Positions 35,485 through 46,883 of a stretch of DNA of 64,000 nt are shown here, one piece after another. Numbering within the stretch: the first letter of the stretch is position 1; each line of letters opens with the position of its first letter. This stretch comes from Lantana camara (lineage: Eukaryota; Streptophyta; Magnoliopsida; Lamiales; Verbenaceae), in NCBI GenBank assembly GCA_037501455.1, contig CM074855.1, forward strand, positions 57,605,001-57,669,000, given 5' to 3'. The translations under genes and the position numbers were made by a program. A model generated the notes under the pieces. That model was not told where the DNA came from and searched no databases. It saw only the letters and a list, made by a program, of their open reading frames with translations.

Positions 35485-37234
35485 CGGTTTCAAAACCGGG
35501 GTTTTAGTGTCGAGTCTGTCTAGGTCGTACGGCATAGAAACAACTTGTCAACGTGCTCTTGCATCTTTTTGCTTATTTCTTTGCTATGTAAATTAATTAA
35601 GTGTTGCATTCTCTATTTTCATGAGCATAAATTGACCAACCACGCATTTCAGTGTTTGAATTCGTAGGATGCCTCCTCGAAGAGACCGTGACCGTTCACC
35701 GGGTCATCGTCGTCATCGAAATAGTTCCCCTACCCCTCAAGGGGAAAATCCTCGGGCCACTCCAGAGAATTTTATGGAAGCTGTTATGAACTATGTTGAA
35801 AGGAGACTCCGGGAGAATCCACCACCACCACCTCCAGCTCCGGTCCCTCCCCCGGTTCAAGAGAGGGGTTTATCTCAAGCTCAAAGGGATTTTCGTTCCT
35901 ACCATCTACCACAATTCCATGGTGGGAATGATGAACTTGCTGAGAATTGGCTCACGGAGATTCAAGACATATTTTGGGTATGCCGTTGTAGCCCTCAAGA
36001 GATAGTTGACCTTGCTATATTTCAACTTCAAGGAGAGGCCCGAAATTGGTGGAATACGGCGAACATTACACTTCAAGCTAATGGAGATGAACTCACTTGG
36101 GTGATTTTTGTGAGGGAATTTAAGAATAACTATATTCCACCGTCGGCGAGGACTAGAAGACTTCGGGAATTTCTTGACTTGAAGCAAGCAGGAAGGACTG
36201 TTGGTGAATACATATTGGAATTCAACCGATTGGCCCCTTATGCTTCTCATATCTCCGGGGATGATGAGTTAAAGTGTAACGTCCCGATTTTCAGACAGTC
36301 AGGTATGCTCGACACATGTGGGTTTCGAGCGCTAGGATTTTATTTTATTATTTTCATTTATTTAATTTAAACGTGTTACATTAATTTCTATCAATTGTTT
36401 TCGACGTGACTACGTGGAAATATATGAAATACGTGTCAACTTGGGAATTATGGAATAAATGGAATTTAATTGTCACATGAAATAATTGTCCAACTTGTAT
36501 TAATTACATATTTGTCCTTAATTGTTCATTTCCCTTTCTTTAAGGACCTAATTGCATGAATATGTTAAGGGACCTAATTGATCATTTCCAAACCTTAGGT
36601 ACCCAATTGCATAACTTATAGAACTTTAGGGATTTGATCATAAATATTCCATTTTTCTCCCAAATATATCGGTATACATTTCTTCCACAATCATCATCTT
36701 CATTACATGCCAATCATTCCATATTGGCTTCCTTGCTCCACCGAACCAAAAACCTCCAAAAAGGGAAGGAAAGATTTCATCAAATTCATCAATTCTTTTC
36801 AAGAAAATTAGGAGTTTGGAGCTTAATCACCCATGTTCATCATCTTCTTCCACTTATTTTCATCTCAAGGTATATATGTGATTCTTGATTATATTTGAGA
36901 TAGCTAGGGTTTGGGATTTATATGCTAGATGGATTAATGGTAGATGGAAGCATGATTATGTGATCCTAGGTTGAGTTATGGCACGATTTATTTATGAAAT
37001 TCTTGAATATTTGAGCTTCAATGATCAATAGGAGCTTGAGCATGAAACTTGGAAATCTTGATAGTATTGCATGGTTTACTTGTTTAAGTGTTATATTATC
37101 ATTTCTTGAACATATGTGCATCTTATTTCCAGAAATATTGGTTGTTGTGATCAACAATTGGAATTTGCTGCTTGCTTTGTTGCTTCCCGTAACCATGCTC
37201 TGTTTTTCCTCTGTTTCTGTAAGTTCCAGAAATA

Positions 37235-37461
37235 GGGAACGGCCGTTCCCAGCCTCAAGGCATTGTGGGAATGGGCGTTCCCCTCTTTTAAACTAAAACT
37301 ATACGGCCGAGCATGGGAACGGCCTTTCCCATTTTGGCCTTGGTGTCGGAAGGGCCGTTCCCAGCTAAGGCGCATTTTTAAAACCGAAATCATTGGCGCG
37401 CTTTGGGGATTTATGGGAACGACCGTTCCTATTTACAAAGGGAACCCGGAACGGCCGTTCC
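37235..37461 (+). repeat. Palindrome cluster, GGGAACGGCCGTTCCC type (LTR K)
   Basis: Six units: GGGAACGGCCGTTCCC (37235-37250, perfect), GGGAATGGGCGTTCCC (37267-37282), GGGAACGGCCTTTCCC (37315-37330), GGAAGGGCCGTTCCC (37348-37362), GGGAACGACCGTTCCT (37415-37430) and GGAACGGCCGTTCC (37448-37461). Spacing is irregular and the spacers are unrelated, so this is not a simple tandem repeat. Confidence 0.8.
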
Positions 37462-37954
37462 CACCTGGCTTGCAGAACAAAAGTTTCTGCATAAAATTAC
37501 GAAAATAGCCCCTCGATCCGACGACTTCTTTAACCACGAATTGCTATTATATGATCCAATATGTACTGAAACAATATGTTATCATGCTACATTGTGTATT
37601 GCTCGGTGTCTCGTGTATGATCATGTCGTGCGTCATTATATGGAATAATGTCCTTGAATTATAGTCTCATGCACGCACATTGTCCCGTTTCTTGTCCAGT
37701 TATTCTCCAGGGCGGAGATTATCAAGCATGAGCACGTTCACGCATTCACGAGTCGTATGTCGCCTGTCCGGTGAGGTTTAATTTCTAGTTATATAGAACC
37801 CGTATAACCTTTACGTGATTTTTGGCCAAAGGTATTTATATTATAATTTCATGAAAGCACTTATCTTTTCAAGTTATGTTATTGTTCATGAATTAAGCAA
37901 GTAGGTTATGTTAGTGTTCACGAATCAAGCATGCCATGTTCATGAAAGCAAGTA

Positions 37955-38262
37955 CGTGCGTTCTCCTGGCCAGGCTCTCCATAGTGAGGGTGCTGGGCTG
38001 GTCTTAGAGCTGGTGGTTGTCCGTCCAACCACAGGAAGAACAATACCCTATCGTGTGCGTGTGTTCTCTTGGCCAGGTCCTCCTTAGTGAGGGCGCTGGG
38101 CTGGTCTTCGGGCTGGTGGTTGTCCGTCCAACCACAAGAAGAACGAAGCCCTATCGTGTACTTGTGTTCTCCTGGTCAGGTTCTCCTTAGTGAGGGCGTT
38201 GGGCTAGTCTTAGAGCTGGTGGTTGTCCGTCCAACCACAGGAGGAACAAACCCTATCGTGTT
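37955..38262 (+). repeat. Three-copy 103-bp tandem repeat in LTR K
   Basis: Units start near 37961, 38064 and 38167, each with TTCTCYTGG, GTGAGGG, GGGCTGGTCTT and GGTGGTTGTCCGTCCAACCAC. The last block is an inverted repeat (GGTTGTCCGTCCAACC), so each unit can form a hairpin. Confidence 0.9.
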
Positions 38263-39400
38263 ACAAGAAAGCCATGTATTGATTGCACGATTTCCATTCC
38301 ATGAATGTGCTAATTGAGTACACATGCATGATTGCACGCTAATTGAATTGCGTGATCACCTAATGATTAACAAGCAAGCAAGCATGTTTATCGATTGCAT
38401 GAAAAGAACAAGTATTTAACATTGATAGTTGTATTCTCGGGCGAAGCTATTATATTATTGAGCTTGTATATTTATCTTTTATAAATCTTTACCCGAGAAT
38501 ATGACTTGCATGTTATCTGCGCAAATATACATGTAAACCCCTCACTCGGTTTTCACAGACTGACACCTCCACCTTTCAGGTATTGCAGGTGCACGCTAGG
38601 CGGGAAGTGAGTCGAGTCCAGTCTTGGTAGTCAAGTCGTGCACGGTGCATTTTATTTACTAGTTTATTGATTGTTCAAAGGATTATGTTTAAGTTATTGT
38701 TATTGTTATTTGGAGATGATAATGTATTGATAATTATAGTAAAGCATGTTTAGATTGATAAATGAAACATCGTGACTTGGGAAATGGAAATGCTTGATAA
38801 AGATTGGTTTATGCTTCCGCTTTAATTTTGTTGCATGAGTTAGTTATCCCGCCTAGCCTATTGAGTTATTGCATTGTCACCCGTTCGCTATAGGTTAGTT
38901 CATGTACGGATTGGTCATTTCATATGTGGATTGAGCTATAGTACGGGGGTGTGGTACCTCCACGTGTCCGGGGTGCTACATAAAGGCTCTCCAATTCGTG
39001 GATGGTCTCAGGTATGAGATCAAGGTTGTTATTAGCATTTCTAATGTAAGGACTTGGGCAAAGGCAACCGACAAAGCTCTTAAAGCCGAGGCTAAGATTT
39101 CAAAGAGTAAATCAAGGACCGTCCATGCCGGTTCCAGTTCGGGAATGGGAAAGAGGCCCGCATTTCATCAATTACAAGATTCCAAGGGTAATGATAAGAA
39201 ACAAAAGGCCGTGGGGAAAGCTCCGGTACTACCGGTATTACCAGCTCCACCACCACAACAAGAGAGACCCGGTTGCACTTATTGTGGACATCCTACCCAT
39301 ACATATTGCAATCGTCACCGCCGGTTGGGCCTATGTTTGAGGTGTGGAAAAGCGGACCATAAGATTGATACTTGTCCAGAGCCGCCACCAAGAGCACAAC

Positions 39401-42400
39401 TGTAACACCCCAAACGGAGGATGCCACATCCCCCGCACTATGACCCAGACCCGGAGCATGAAATGAAAGTCCATGCCCGAATCCGAATCAGAGCGAACGG
39501 GAGACCAACTCACACACTAGGCTAGGCGGATCTAACATGACCAAAACTCAGAGTGCGGAAGCAATTAAAACAAAACATGCAAAGCAGGTGACGGGTTCAA
39601 CTAGAATAATCCCTAGTCCCGAATATCAACATAAAGTAGTAATCATCAAGTGCCACAAGGGGCCGAATGAGAGGGCCACGGAGGGCTACCGAATAGTAAA
39701 GTATACTCTCAAGTCTACAAGTCAAAGCATAAGTAAAGTGTATGAAAAGACAAATGCAAATAGAAAGACTAGACCGACGAAGTGCAACTCAAAAGACTCA
39801 CTTCCGCCTAGCCACGCCAACAACCTGCAACTAAAAGTGTAAATGAGGGGTCAGTCAACTTGACCGAGTGAGGGGGCTAACGCACACCCACAATATATAT
39901 ATATAAAGAGCATAGCACAGAATAAAAGGATGGACTCATGAACCGGGGATAGGTGTTGCATACCAAAACATTTCGAAACAACCCAAATAAATATAGATAT
40001 AAGTTTAGAAACCATTTCCAAAAGGACTCTATCCCGATTCATAATTCCATAACATAACATAATCAACTGCTCGGCGAGTACGAGCTTCCCACCTTTACTC
40101 CTCAGAACATAAATCACAATCAATCCAACCGCTACACCAATGATGGAGGGGATGTACAGCCCCCAAAACCATCTATAATAACACCGTCTAAAAATAGACT
40201 CGATCTCAAGAGGGTAGCGAACCCACGAGAGTCATCCCCGGATAAAACACCGAAGGCTCAAGATATCACACCTCCCTCATCACCCCAAGGTCGCCCAATG
40301 ATATCTCAAATGGAAACTAGCACAGTGGCTTATCCGACGGCCCTATGCCGTACCGGTCTCCACTCGTACCAGCTCCTGGATCCACATACAAAACAGTACA
40401 GAATGGAACAGATACCATATATCATGGCTAACTCGCTACAGAATCATAACACCACTGAATTTTCCAAAATAGCTTACATATGCCTCAAAAACTGGTTTTA
40501 TATTTACACCCTTCCTACGCGATGGAACTTTAAGCCTCATGACCTCCATCCACGCAGGACTCACGCAAGATCATCATCATATCATATTCAGCACACACAT
40601 ATCTATAATAGAGTATACTCGCATGCAAGGATAGAAATCAACATGTAAAGGCCATAGGTCAAGTAACTATACAAAATCCTAAACCTCACCTCGTAGTAGT
40701 AGAGTCTGAGAGTGTGAAGGGCCAAACACTCTAAACCTCGGGCCCACCGGCACCACCAAACTCTGTGACAAGACATACAGAAGCCCAAACTTAGACTCTA
40801 TATGAACCAAACAAGACGCACGGCGTTGCTCAACATGATCGTGGTTATGCATAAGTGTTCATGTTGTGCTTGGATAAGGTGTCGTGGTCATTCAAGGCAT
40901 ATCAATGCTCAACAAGGTCATATTTACAAGCAACCAACACGCAATTCCATATCCAAAGATGCAAGATCAATTTAGGAAGTCAAAGTATTCACAAAATGCA
41001 TATTAAATCATCCGATGGCACAGGGTTCAATTATAATATTACAATTAATCATTAAGTTCATGTCGAGTTATAAAGTGCATAAGTAAGAGCAACTTGATCA
41101 TATAAACATATAAAGTTGTAGTACGTAGATGGCATGCTTGATACAATTAAAGAGTGCATCTAATTCACTTAAGATCATACTTTACAACTTCACAACATGT
41201 TTGGTACACAAGCTCAAGTCACATTCATAGTTTCATAATATTACACTTTCATCCCCTAAGTCATTTATAAAAGTTTAGAATCATTACACATATATCCCCT
41301 TAGTTGATTACTAAGCATAATTGTTCATTTAAAGTGTTTATACAATTATTCAACTAGGAATTAATTATTTACAAAGGATGACAATTATCAATTTATCGTA
41401 ATTCATAATATACCATTTTCAAGTAATAAGAGTAAATCAAGATATTACAATTCTAACTCCTATCATGCATCAAGTCTTAAGTTATTCAATCATCTTTCAT
41501 GTATCTCAATTTTATATTTGAAACACAATTTACAACAAACATAACATTGAGAATGTCTCAAATTCATATAGAGAAATCACAACATGTTCGTTCTTCTAAA
41601 ATATCATTCAAGTTCATTTAGTCACATAAAAGATTAGTTTCTAAATATTACACTAACACCCCTTCATATCTAAACACATAGCATAAATTCATCACACCGG
41701 GATTCAAATTGTAAATCGAAACATTCATGCATATCACAATCCATTCAATACATGTTTTCATATACGATTGGAATACATCTCGATCAACAAACCAACAATA
41801 ACCAATTTATTTGCACTTAAAACAATTAATTCAAATAATCACAATTACGTAAAATAATTCGTAATAAATAGATCGAGTGTCCGATTAACGAACGGAAAGT
41901 GGTGTTGAACTCACCACAACGAGACGAACATTCTGACCAGACGCCGTCGGAACGCCACCAATGTAGCTACCGGAATTTGGCCGGACCGCCGACGGGCCGC
42001 CGTCAAAAGTTGCCGAAAAAATCCCAAAAAATCAGTCCTCAATGAAGTCTTCGTGCCCGTTCCGAATCCTCGATCAATTTCTGGAAATTCCAAGCCGATT
42101 GTCCTAGATCTGAAATCTAAGAACACGAAAACCCTAAATCTTCAAACTCAAATTACTTCCAAACCGGTGAACCAAAATACGATCCGAAAGAGGTGTTGTC
42201 TTACCCATAACGAGCTCTTCGAAAGCCCTAAGGTAGCTTTCCAGAAAAATCCTCGGAGCTAGTGCCGCCGTTGCACCGCCACTTTGCCGCCGCCGATCCG
42301 CCGCCAAACAACCGAATCTGGAGTCGCCTAATCACAGGTCACTAGTTCTCGTCGTTCCGAACAACTTTTGAGCCTGAGACCAGAAGATGGCCGGAAAAGG

Positions 42401-43386
42401 CCCCAGTTGGCCGCCGAAGTTTCTACCGCCGCCGCTACAGTAACTCGAGCGTCCGCCGCGAGCTTTGGGCGGCGCGTGCGGTGTCGTCTCTGCTCCGATG
42501 GCCGCACCGCCGAAGTCAGCCGCTGTGCCGGGAAGTCCTCTTGCTGGGTCTTTGGCTCGTGTACCAAGAAAGTGGCCGGAAAACGCCGCGAAATGTCGGC
42601 GAATTGGCGGCGGTCTGACAGCTCCGCCATTGCTACTGAAATCTGGCCGTAACTCCGCCACTGTTCGTCGTTAGGCCGTGAAATTGGTACTCTTACGTCG
42701 GTCTCGCCGAGATAATCGAAGTGGACTATTCGTTTGTTGAATTCCGTCGAGAAACGATCGAGTTATGGGCTCGTAACCGAAGCCGCGATAGTAACCGCGG
42801 GAGAGAGAAAGTGGGAGAGAAGAGAGAGAGAGAAAAGGGATTGGGAGAAATGTGTCTTGTGCACAAGCTAAATACAACCGGGTATCCTTATCGCGTAGCA
42901 AAGATAAATATCGCGTATAATTAAACGTAAATAAAATTGGTAAAGTTACGAATAAACATTCAAGCTCGGAATTAATTTTACAAATAAAAGTGAAATAGAT
43001 ATTTATCAATTAGAGTTTAATTCAATTTAATTTTAGAAACTTTTCGTATAATTTTGCGGCACTTTGTAAACACATGATTGACATTTAATCTCAAGGAATT
43101 CAAGTAAACCGAAATTAAACAAGTTAAGTAACATGATGGATTTAAAATCAACTTGACAATTATTTCATGGAATAAATTTGAATTAAATCAAATTAGATAG
43201 TTAGGGTTAAATATGCGCGTAATTAATCAAGTTGCAATTAATCCTAGAATAATTCGAATGAGCACATATTAAATTGGATTTACATTAAATCACGTAATTC
43301 AAGAACTCTTAAATTAAACACACATAAGTGTAGAGACTTACTTGTTGATGTCGTAAGAACGCCCTTCGAGAAAACGGGGCATCACA
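39401..43386 (-). mobile_element. Solo LTR J between gag and pol
   Basis: A 3986-bp minus-strand LTR with plus-strand ends TGTAACACCCC and GGGGCATCACA and an exact duplication ACAAC (39396-39400 and 43387-43391). No internal region is attached. Its first 1.4 kb (plus-strand order) closely matches LTR H, while 41700-42760 matches LTR B including the GC-rich leader (42230-42670), so it is mosaic. Candidate intron, minus strand: donor GTG|GTGAGT (G at 41914) to acceptor GTTGCAG|G (39825). Confidence 0.93.
39825..41914 (-). other. Candidate LTR intron (solo LTR J)
   Basis: In element sense: donor TTGTG|GTGAGT, 3' CTGACCCCTC, T-rich CTTTTAGTTGCAG|G and GGCTAGGCGGA. The donor type (GTG|GTGAGT) is shared with LTR B and differs from the AAG|GTAAG type of the other families. 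Confidence 0.45.
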
Positions 43387-43391
43387 ACAAC

Positions 43392-46300
43392 AAGGGGGGT
43401 CAAAGGCCGTTGATCCGGGCACGTGCCTATGCTATTGGAGGTGAAGAGCAAGATGCCGATATTGATCCCTTTGTCGTGGTGGAAGGTACTATATACATTC
43501 ATGGCATAAACATTCATGCATTATTTGATCCGGGTGCCACCCATTCTTTTCTTTCTTGTGGCGTGGTTCCTTCTTTGCCTCTACTTGTTGCTTGTACCTC
43601 TTCTTGCTTTGTGATTAGTTCTCCTCTCGGGGGGAGCTAAGAGTTGGACCGTGTGTTTAGGGAGGTTCCGGTGAGTTTTGAGGGCCGTGTTTTTTCAGCA
43701 GATTTGATCGTGATGCCCATAGACAGATATGGGGCTATCTTGGGCATGGATTTGCTCTTCCGGCACCGAGCAAAGGTTGATTGTTTTTAGAAGAAGGTTT
43801 GTTTGGGTTCGGAAGTGTTTGTTGCGGAAGGATTGAAGACTCCGCCACTACTCTCTTTTACTGAAGCTTATGAGTTAGTTCGAAGAGGGTCTACAGGTTT
43901 TCTGGCTTATCTTCTTAGCAAGCCTAAGGATCAAGCCAATATCGAAGAAACCGAGGTTGTTAAGGATTTTCTTGGTGTCTTTCCCGAGACTTTGGATTCT
44001 TTACCACCCGAGCGGGAAATTGAGTTCGTAATTGATTTGTTTCCGGGAGCTGAGCCTTATTCGAAGTCTCCTTATAGAATAGCTCCAGCCGAGTTGAAGG
44101 AGTTGAAAACTCAACTCGATGAGCTCCTAGCTAGTGGTTACATCCGACCAAGTTGTTCGCCATGGGGTGCACCGGTTCTTTTCGTTAAAAAGAAAGATGG
44201 AACTTTGAGAATGTGTATCGATTATCACGAATTGAATAAGATGACAATCAAGAACAAGTACCCTCTCCCTCATATTGAAGAGCTTTTTGATTTGTTACAA
44301 GGATCTAAGGTTTAGTCTAAGCTTGATCTTCGACAAGGGTACTATCAGCTACGACTTCGAGAAGAGGATATTCCCAAGACGGGATTTAATACTCGGTATG
44401 GGCATTTCGAGTTTATAGTGATGCCATTTGGATTAACAAATGCTCCTGCAGCTTTTATGGATATGATGCACAGGATGTTTCGTCCGTAACTTGATAAGTT
44501 TGTGATGATCTTCATTGATGACATCCTAGTGTATTCAAAGTCTCCCGAAGAGCATGCGCAACATTTGAGGATTGTGTTAGAAACTCTTAGAGAGCACCAG
44601 CTGTTCGCCAAATTCAGTAAGTGTGAATTTATGTTGGATCGAGTCACTTTCTTGGGTCATGTGATTTCTGGTAAAGGGGTGGAAGTGGATCCCTCTAAGA
44701 TTGAAACGGTGGTGCAATGGGAGAAACCGAAGAACGCCTCAGAGATAAGAAGTTTCTTGGGTCTACCGGGGTATTACCGGAGATTCGTGAAGGATTTCTC
44801 CAAGATTGTTGTCCCTTTGACCCGACTTACTAAGAAAGAGGTGAAATTTGAGTGGGACGAGGCCTGCGAGGCAAGTTTTCAAACCCTGAAAGAGAAGTTG
44901 ACTTCAGCTCCTGTGTTAGCCCTACCCGAGGGTTCCGAAGGATATACAGTGTTCACTGATGCCTCTAAGGAAGGGCTTGGTTGTGTTCTTATGCATAACG
45001 GTCGTGTAATAGCTTATGCCTCGAGAAAGCTAAAAGACCAAGAAAATAATTATCCCACTCACGATCTCGAGTTAGCCGCCGTGGTTTACGCTTTGGCCAA
45101 GTGGCATCATTATCTTTATGGGGTCACTTTTGAGATCTTCTCCGACCACAAGAGCCTCAAGTATTTATTCACGCAGAAGGATTTGAATATGAGGCAAAGG
45201 CATTGGATGGAATTTCTTGAAGATTATGATTGTACCATCCATTACCATCTGGGTAAAGCTAATGTGGTCGCAGACGCGTTGAGTAGGAAGGCTAGCGTGT
45301 CTATGTTGGAAGTTGATACGGGTGTTAATTTTGAGCCTACGGTGTTGAAGGCCCGTGTGGCTAATATAACGGTACAACCTGAGTTAAGAAATAGGATGTA
45401 TGATGCCCAAGCTACAGATCCCGAGATTCAAACGTTAGTGTTGAAAGCACGAGATGATCCAGAGTGTCCATTTGGGTTGGATGATACAGGACTTTTGAGG
45501 TTCAAGACCAGAGCTTGTGTGCCCGAAGAGTTGAAACGGGTAATTCTTGAAGAAGCTCACAGATCGGGTCACTCCATCCACCCTGGAGGTACAAAGATGT
45601 ATCGAGATTTGAAGAAGTTCTATTGGTGGAGAGGTATGAAGAAAGATGTGGCTGATTTTGTGAAGCATTGCTTGACATGCCAAAGGGTAAAGGCGGAACA
45701 CCAAAAGCCCGGAGGCTTGTTACAACCTTTACCTATTCCGGAATGGAAGTGGGAACAAATTACTATGGATTTCGTGTCCAGATTACCTAGAGCTAAGGGT
45801 GGACTTGATGGAATTTGGGTGATCATTGACAGATTAAATAAGTCTGTACCTTTTCTCGCAGTCCGGATGTCTGATAAGATAAGTAAACTTGCAGATAAGT
45901 ATGTTCGAGAGATTGTTCGACTCCATGGAACTCCTCTTAGTATTATTTCTGACAGAGACCCGCGGTTTACCTCTAAGTTTTGGCAAGAACTTCAGAAAAG
46001 GTTGGGCACTAAGCTTAAGTTCGGTACTGCTTCGCACCCTCAGACCGATGGGCAATCAGAGAGGTTGATACAGTATTTAGAGGACATGCTTCGGGCTTGT
46101 GCACTGGATTTTCAGACTAAGTGGGATGAACATTTACACTTGATCGAATTTGCTTATAATAATAGTTACCAAGCGTCGATTAAAGCAGCACCATATGAGA
46201 TTCTTTATGGACGAAGGTGTCGTTCCCCTTTATTCTTTGATCTCGAAGAGTGGCGTTGGACAAAATAGGAGGGTGTACAAAGGGAAGTTAGAAAGACTAA

Positions 46301-46849
46301 CCTTTCAGCAGCTACTCAAGATGCAATTGAGAAAGTCCAAATGATAAGGCAACACATGAAAGCTGCCCAAGATCGACAGAAGAGTTATGCCGATCGCCGT
46401 AGATGGAAACTTGAGTTTGAGGTTGGTGATCGTGTGTTCTTAAGAGCATCTCCTCGTAAGGGTTTTGCAAGAATTGGCCAAGGAGGGAAGTTGAACCCTC
46501 GTTATTTGGGTCTTTTCGAAATTCTGGAGAGAATTGGGGAAGTTGCTTACCGATTGGACCTACCGCCAAATTTAATCGGGATTCATAATGTCTTTCACGT
46601 GTCTCGGTTGAGGAAGTGCTATCCCGATGATTCAGAGATCCTCCCCTTGAAGAAGCCGAAGTTGAACCGGATTTAACCTTTGTCCAAAAGCCGGTTAAGA
46701 TTATGGATCGAAAATTTCAAGAGTTAAGGAACAGGCGTATTCCCTTAGTTAAGGTTTTATGGAGAAGTGACAAAACTGAGGAAGCCACTTGGGAAACAAT
46801 GGACAAGATGAGAAGATTTTATCCGGAGTTGTTTCCGAAGGAACAGTGA
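43392..46849 (+). pseudogene. pol: pol of element E: protease, RT, RNase H, integrase
   Basis: One reading frame, broken by stops at 43638-43640, 43788-43790, 44313-44315, 44487-44489 and 46266-46268, with one single-base frameshift near 46640; the frame also shifts relative to gag across LTR J. Domains in order: protease (FDPGATHSF near 43524; the usual DTGA/DSGA active site reads DPGA), reverse transcriptase (FIDD at 44511-44522), RNase H (TDAS...[12 protein letters not shown]), integrase zinc finger (H...H...C-x2-C, about 45558-45680), core with all three acidic residues (MDFV, SDRDPRF, QSERL), the GPF-type region with GLFEIL in place of GPFEIL, and a chromodomain-like tail (IPLVKVLW...EEATWE) ending at the TGA 46847-46849. 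This copy cannot make a working polyprotein. Confidence 0.95.
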
Positions 46850-46869
46850 ATCTGGGGACCAGATTCTCT

Positions 46870-46883
46870 TAAGGGGAGGAGGT
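46870..46883 (+). promoter_or_regulatory. Polypurine tract of element E
   Basis: TAAGGGGAGGAGGT abuts the 3' LTR start TGTGACACCCCG and lies about 20 bases after the pol stop. Confidence 0.85.

Larger units (their letters stand above)
36870..38588 (+). other. Candidate LTR intron (solo LTR K), 1719 bp
   Basis: Donor TCAAG|GTATAT and acceptor ATTGCAG|GTGCAC, with CTGAC about 35 bases upstream and a CACCTCCACCTTTC tract between. This is the shortest candidate intron in the window. Confidence 0.45.
36275..38980 (+). mobile_element. Solo LTR K inside gag
   Basis: A 2706-bp LTR, TGTAACGTCCC...GGGTGCTACA, with exact duplication TAAAG (36270-36274 and 38981-38985) and no internal region. It has donor CTCAAG|GTATAT (36870), a palindrome cluster (37235-37461), the TCTCCAGGGCGGAGA hairpin (near 37710), a 103-bp triplication, hairpin/branch CAGACTGAC and acceptor ATTGCAG|G (38588) followed by GCTAGGCGGGA. 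Confidence 0.95.
35669..39400 (+). pseudogene. gag: gag of element E, split by solo LTR K
   Basis: Gag builds the virus-like particle that packages element RNA. The first part (35669-36274, ATG start about 185 bases after the primer-binding site) begins arginine-rich, has a run of prolines (about residues 50-65) and then the retrotransposon gag core (FHGG...WL, W at ARNWW, F.REF...Y.P). It stops at DDELK, where LTR K was inserted. The reading frame resumes in phase at 38986 once K and one copy of TAAAG are removed. It ends with a CCHC zinc knuckle (LCLRCGKADHKIDTCP, about 39335-39382), preceded by a second C/H-rich stretch (CTYCGHPTHTYC). LTR J follows at 39401. Apart from K, the gag frame itself has no stop. 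Confidence 0.92.

Noticed and set aside
37955..38262. Possible CRISPR array
   Set aside because: Three direct 103-bp repeats with no spacers, in a plant LTR; it is a tandem duplication.
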